From contig NZ_CP039648.1 of NCBI RefSeq assembly GCF_004923315.1, forward strand, positions 248,001 through 312,000: a stretch of DNA of 64,000 nucleotides, in the 5' to 3' direction. The DNA is from Azospirillum sp. TSA2s (GTDB lineage: Bacteria; Pseudomonadota; Alphaproteobacteria; Azospirillales; Azospirillaceae). Position 1 is the stretch's first letter; each line of letters begins with the position of its first letter. A program made the translations under genes and the position numbers. The notes under the pieces were generated by a model that was not told the origin of the DNA, searched no databases, and saw only the letters and a list, made by a program, of their open reading frames with translations. Shown one piece after another: positions 60,484 to 64,000 of this stretch.

Positions 60484-63479
60484 TCCATGACTGTGAGTTC
60501 CGACTTCGTCACGTATTTGCGGATGAAGTCTTCGACAGGCATCGGCCGATCGAAATAATAACCCTGGAAGATCGTGCAACCGCGGTCTTCCAGGAAGTCC
60601 CGTTCGGCTGCCGTCTCCACCCCCTCCGCCACCGCCTTCAGGCCGAGCCGGCTGGCAATCGACAGCATCGTCTCCACCAGCACGGCATTGTGGCTGTTGC
60701 GGTTGACATCCTGGACGAAGGAGCGGTCGATCTTGATTTCCCCCACCGGCAACTGTTTCAGGTAGGACAGCGACGAGAAGCCGGTGCCGAAATCGTCCAG
60801 TGAGAAGGCAATCCCGAAGGCCGCCAGTTCCGACATCTTGGCGACGGTGTCGGCGCAGTCGCTGACGGCGATGCCCTCGGTGATCTCCAGCGTCAGACGG
60901 CGCGGGTCGGTGCGGGTGGCGCGCAGGGCGGCGATGACGCCCGCGCAGAAAGTCTGCTGACGGAACTGGCGCGGGCTGATGTTGACCGACAGGTGGCAGT
61001 CGCTGCCGGCATCGGCCAGACGGCGCAGCACATGACAGGCCTCCAGCAGGATCCAGTCGCCCAGCGGCAGGATCAGACCGGACTCCTCCGCCACCGCGAT
61101 AAAGGCGCCGGGGGCGACGAAGCCGCGCTGCGGATGCTGCCAGCGGATCAGCGCCTCCGCCGCCACCAGCGTGCCGTCGGCCCGGGTCTGCGGCTGCAGG
61201 AACAGGGTGAATTCGCCGGCATCGACCGCCTTGCGCAAATCCTGCTGCAGCAGCAGACGCGCCTGGGCGTCCACCAGCATGGTGGGGTCATAGTCGCGGA
61301 TGGTGTTCCGTCCGCCGTCCTTGGCGGCATACATGGCGGTGTCCGCCTGTTTCAGCAGGTCCTCCACCGATTCATCCGGCGACTTGGGGAAGACGGTCAG
61401 GCCGATGCTGGCAAAGATGCTGTGTTCGCAACGGTCGAGCTGGAAGGGTTGGGCCACCGCCAACCGCAGCTTTTCCGCCACCCGCCGGGCGATCTCCGCC
61501 CCCTCGTCCGCCGTCGCACCCAGGTCGGGCAGAAGGATGACGAACTCGTCGCCGCTCAGCCGGCTGACCAGATCGCCCTTGCGCAGGGTGGCGTTCAGCC
61601 GCGCCGCCAGTTCGCGCAGCAGCATGTCGCCGACGATGTGGCCGCGGGCGTCGTTCAGTCCCTTGAAGTCGTCGAGGTCGAGGAACATCAGCGCGCCATA
61701 GCGGCCGGTCTGGCGGGCAGCCCGCAGATGACCGTCGAGATACTCCAGCAGCAGGCGGCGGTTCGGCAGGTCGGTCAGCGGGTCGTAGTAGGCGAGCTTT
61801 TCGATCTGCCGCTCCGTCCGCTTCCGTTCGGTGACGTCCATCACCACGGTCAGGTAGCCGCGCACCGAGCCGCCGCTGTCGCGCAGCATGCTGGTCAGGG
61901 TGGAAACGGAAATGCGCGCGCCATCCCTGCGCAGTCCTGTCCATTCACCGGGTTCGGGCTGGCCGCGATCGCGGGTGCGGGCGACCAGCGCATCGAAACC
62001 CGCCCGCACCGGCCGGCCCAGTTCCGCGGAAAGAATGTCGGCATGGGCGCGCAGTTCGTCCTGGTCGTACAGGCGCGGCAGGTCGGTGGTGCCGACGATC
62101 TCCTCCGACGGATAACCGAAGATCCGCTCCGCCTCGCGGTTGAAGACGCGGACGACGCCGTCCAGCGTGGTGGCGATGATGCCGCAGGCCGCGCTCTCCA
62201 GGATGCCGGTGTTCAGCGACAGGCTGTCCTTCAACGCCTCGCGGCTGGCATAGGTCTCGGTCACGTCCTGGAAGACCATGACGACGCCGTGCAGCGCGCC
62301 GTCGTGGTCGCGGATGGGGGACGCCATGTCGGCGATGTGGCTGCGGCTGCCGTCGCGCGCCACCAGCACCGTGTGGTTGGCGAGGCCGACCATCTGGCCG
62401 TTCTCCAGCACCTGCTGGACCGGCACCGGCACCCGTTGCCCCGTCTCGGCATTCTCGATATCGAACACCTCGGCGACCGGTCGGCCGACCGCTTCGGCCA
62501 CCGTCCAGCCTGTCAGGCGTTCCGCCACCGGGTTCATCAGGGCAACGCGGCCGGCGGTGTCGGTGGCGATCAGCCCGTCGCCGATCGACAGCAGCGTGAC
62601 GCGCGCCCGCTCCTTCTCCCGCCACAGGTCGCGCTGGGAACTGTGCAGGGCGTCATAGGGATGGTGCACGGCGGTGACGAACACAGCCCGGTACAGGTAC
62701 CAGTAGCCGATGACCTTGTAGATGTGCCCGGCCACATTGGCGAGGTCGTAGACGCTGAGATAGAGCGTGAAGCACATCTCGCTGATCGCGATGGCGACGG
62801 CGGCGATGACAAGGCGATGGACGTCCAGAGTCTGCGCCGCGCGCCGGCGGCGGTGGAAAATCAGGGCGGCGCCGGCATAGAGAAGAACCAGCGCATATTC
62901 GGCCGCCACCTTCAGCGGCGTCAGCCCCTGGCCGGGCAGATAGGTGCGCGGCAGCAGGTCCGGGTACCACAGGATGGCGAAGAACAGCGCGGCGGTCGCC
63001 AGCAGCACCCCGACGATCAGCGGATAGCGCAGAGCCGCCGATCCCGGACGCCAGGGCAGGGTCGCCGCCATCAGCAAGGCGATCGCCGCCATCAGCCGGG
63101 CGCCGAGCCAGAAGGCGATGGCTTTCTCCGGCCCCGACGGCGTCACGAAGTCGGGCATTCCCGCATAGGACAGCAGATGACCGAAATCGAGCAGCGCCAC
63201 GCCGAGGAAGCCGGTGGACAGGGCCAGCAGGGCCGGCGGAGTCTCTGCGGTGTGGGAATGCCAGCCGATGGCGAAGATCAGGGCGGCGACGGCGATGGCG
63301 AAGGTTTCGAAGAAGGTATGCAGCGGCAGGTAATGCGCGATCTCCATCGAACCGGGGAGACGGGCGGCCTGAAGGACCAGCAGGAAGGGAATGGAGAGGA
63401 TGATGAGCGTCGCGATGGCGCCGGGCGGCTTCGTGCGACCCTGCAGCGCCCCCGTCTTCGCCGGACCTGTTGAAGTCAT
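60465..63479 (-). CDS. MASE3-PAS-PAS-GGDEF-EAL c-di-GMP signalling protein
   Basis: A 1004-aa inner-membrane signalling protein. The start is ATG 63479, preceded by AGGGGGGA. An N-terminal MASE3-type sensor with about eight helices (LHTFFETFAIAVAALIFAIG; FGHLLSYAGMPDFVTP) is followed by two PAS domains (about 285-400 and 420-540). Next is a GGDEF domain with the variant SGDEF (about residue 640), then an EAL domain with an intact EAL motif (about 774) and DDFGTGFSSLSYL. The EAL part has the residues for c-di-GMP hydrolysis; cyclase activity with SGDEF is possible but uncertain. It stands alone. A link to the adhesin is not shown. Confidence 0.92.
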   Translation of the reverse strand: MTSTGPAKTGALQGRTKPPGAIATLIILSIPFLLVLQAARLPGSMEIAHYLPLHTFFETFAIAVAALIFAIGWHSHTAETPPALLALSTGFLGVALLDFGHLLSYAGMPDFVTPSGPEKAIAFWLGARLMAAIALLMAATLPWRPGSAALRYPLIVGVLLATAALFFAILWYPDLLPRTYLPGQGLTPLKVAAEYALVLLYAGAALIFHRRRRAAQTLDVHRLVIAAVAIAISEMCFTLYLSVYDLANVAGHIYKVIGYWYLYRAVFVTAVHHPYDALHSSQRDLWREKERARVTLLSIGDGLIATDTAGRVALMNPVAERLTGWTVAEAVGRPVAEVFDIENAETGQRVPVPVQQVLENGQMVGLANHTVLVARDGSRSHIADMASPIRDHDGALHGVVMVFQDVTETYASREALKDSLSLNTGILESAACGIIATTLDGVVRVFNREAERIFGYPSEEIVGTTDLPRLYDQDELRAHADILSAELGRPVRAGFDALVARTRDRGQPEPGEWTGLRRDGARISVSTLTSMLRDSGGSVRGYLTVVMDVTERKRTERQIEKLAYYDPLTDLPNRRLLLEYLDGHLRAARQTGRYGALMFLDLDDFKGLNDARGHIVGDMLLRELAARLNATLRKGDLVSRLSGDEFVILLPDLGATADEGAEIARRVAEKLRLAVAQPFQLDRCEHSIFASIGLTVFPKSPDESVEDLLKQADTAMYAAKDGGRNTIRDYDPTMLVDAQARLLLQQDLRKAVDAGEFTLFLQPQTRADGTLVAAEALIRWQHPQRGFVAPGAFIAVAEESGLILPLGDWILLEACHVLRRLADAGSDCHLSVNISPRQFRQQTFCAGVIAALRATRTDPRRLTLEITEGIAVSDCADTVAKMSELAAFGIAFSLDDFGTGFSSLSYLKQLPVGEIKIDRSFVQDVNRNSHNAVLVETMLSIASRLGLKAVAEGVETAAERDFLEDRGCTIFQGYYFDRPMPVEDFIRKYVTKSELTVMEEPAHA

Positions 63480-63948
63480 TCCGTCCCCCCTGGCCGCTTG
63501 GTCGGTCGCCCGGTTTGCGGTGTTTATACCTCTTTTGCGTATATTAGAGCTTAACGGTATCGGCAGTCCATGCTCCGCCGCCTCCCGCCGTTCCGAAGGT
63601 TTGAAACACCGTGAAACATCTCCGTGGCGACCGTTCAATGTTCCATCCGCCGGGATCGGCTGGGGAGGTCGGGGCTTGGCGGATGCTGTGCATGCGGGGG
63701 CCTTCGGGGCAGGAGAGGGGGAGGGCATCTTACCCCAGCCGAGGACGGTCTGCGGGAGCGGCAGAGAAAATCAGTCGCAAGTTACTGGAATATAAGGAGA
63801 AATGTCGATTGCTCGGCGGTGGGCCATTATCCCGGCCCCGGTTCCGATCGGGCATATGGGGGAGCGGCGTCAGGTCGATTGCCGGTCTGGCCTTCCACCC
63901 TTATCCTAGACCGGGTCGGGCCCGTCGACCAATCGGGAAGGAATGCGC
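63480..63948. other. Gene-free region with TGTTYCA repeats
   Basis: About 470 bp without a credible gene between the divergent GGDEF-EAL and monooxygenase genes. It holds GAAACACCGTGAAACA (63604-63619), two direct half-sites 10 bp apart, and TGTTCCATCCGCC (63639-63651). Both are related to the repeats at 46793. An AT-richer patch (TATTAGAGCTTAACGG, near 63542) may hold the promoter of the leftward gene. Confidence 0.5.
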
Positions 63949-64000
63949 ATGTTCATCGCGATGAACCGTTTCAAGGTCCGCCACGGGGCCGAGCAGGAAT
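63949..64000 (+). CDS. Antibiotic biosynthesis monooxygenase-type protein, 5' end only
   Basis: Seventeen residues are visible (MFIAMNRFKVRHGAEQE) before the window ends. This opening is typical of small ABM-domain proteins, including heme-degrading HmoA-like enzymes, where MNRFxVxxGxExxFE is conserved. GGGAAGGA precedes the ATG. An in-frame ATG at 63943 is less well spaced. The rest of the gene is needed to assign a function. Confidence 0.65.
   Translation, partial: MFIAMNRFKVRHGAEQE

Noticed and set aside
63802..63909. A 35-codon frame starting after AAGGAG upstream of the monooxygenase gene
   Set aside because: The ribosome site is only 2 nt from the ATG, and the product is Pro/Arg-rich without features.

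Overview
The window is very GC-rich bacterial DNA with strong codon bias. It most resembles an Azospirillum-like alphaproteobacterium (Rhodospirillales). This rests on gene content (a NifJ-type pyruvate:ferredoxin oxidoreductase, AcnB, a tripartite tricarboxylate transporter, MASE3-type c-di-GMP enzyme, a type I secreted giant adhesin) and on codon use; no rRNA or marker gene fixes the species. No tRNA, rRNA, CRISPR array, prophage or IS element was seen.

Layout. 1-7.2 kb: the 3' part of polA, two unrecognised proteins, a YdeP-type molybdopterin oxidoreductase and a small protein closed by a clear terminator. 7.4-29.3 kb: a type I secretion locus with an HlyD-type adaptor, a tandem-fused double ABC exporter (1359 aa) and, divergently, a giant repeat adhesin of about 5375 aa. 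29.4-31.3 kb: MarR regulator, HAD phosphatase, small exported peptide and a candidate small RNA. 31.5-46.7 kb: carbon and anaerobic pyruvate metabolism, with an ExuT-like hexuronate transporter, nifJ, uxaB (tagaturonate reductase), a LacI regulator, a Tat-exported FAD oxidoreductase, pflA, pflB and an RpiR/HexR regulator. 46.9-51.5 kb: lipoprotein, RraA-like protein, acnB and a higBA toxin-antitoxin pair. 51.6-59.1 kb: a leftward operon for D-galactonate-type catabolism (iclR-dgoK-dgoA-tctC-tctB-tctA-SDR-MBL hydrolase). 59.3-64 kb: an orphan LivK-like binding protein, a MASE3-PAS-PAS-GGDEF-EAL protein and the start of an antibiotic-biosynthesis-monooxygenase-type gene.

How the parts connect. 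Galacturonate would enter through the ExuT-like carrier and pass through UxaB; galactonate through TctABC, DgoK and DgoA. Both converge on pyruvate, which NifJ and PflB can split without oxygen, while AcnB feeds the TCA cycle. The control signals fit this. A 14-bp AT-rich palindrome sits at the same place inside the exuT-like and uxaB promoters, overlaps the promoter of a candidate ~96-nt small RNA downstream of the transporter gene, and recurs upstream of nifJ. A class II FNR-type promoter precedes pflB, with a near-identical box before nifJ. Two perfect HexR-type operators lie between pflB and hexR.

The most unusual items are the candidate small RNA with its shared operator, the asymmetric fused double ABC exporter beside the giant adhesin, and the TTT transporter inside a dgo operon. 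All functional statements come from reading the sequence; no database search was run.
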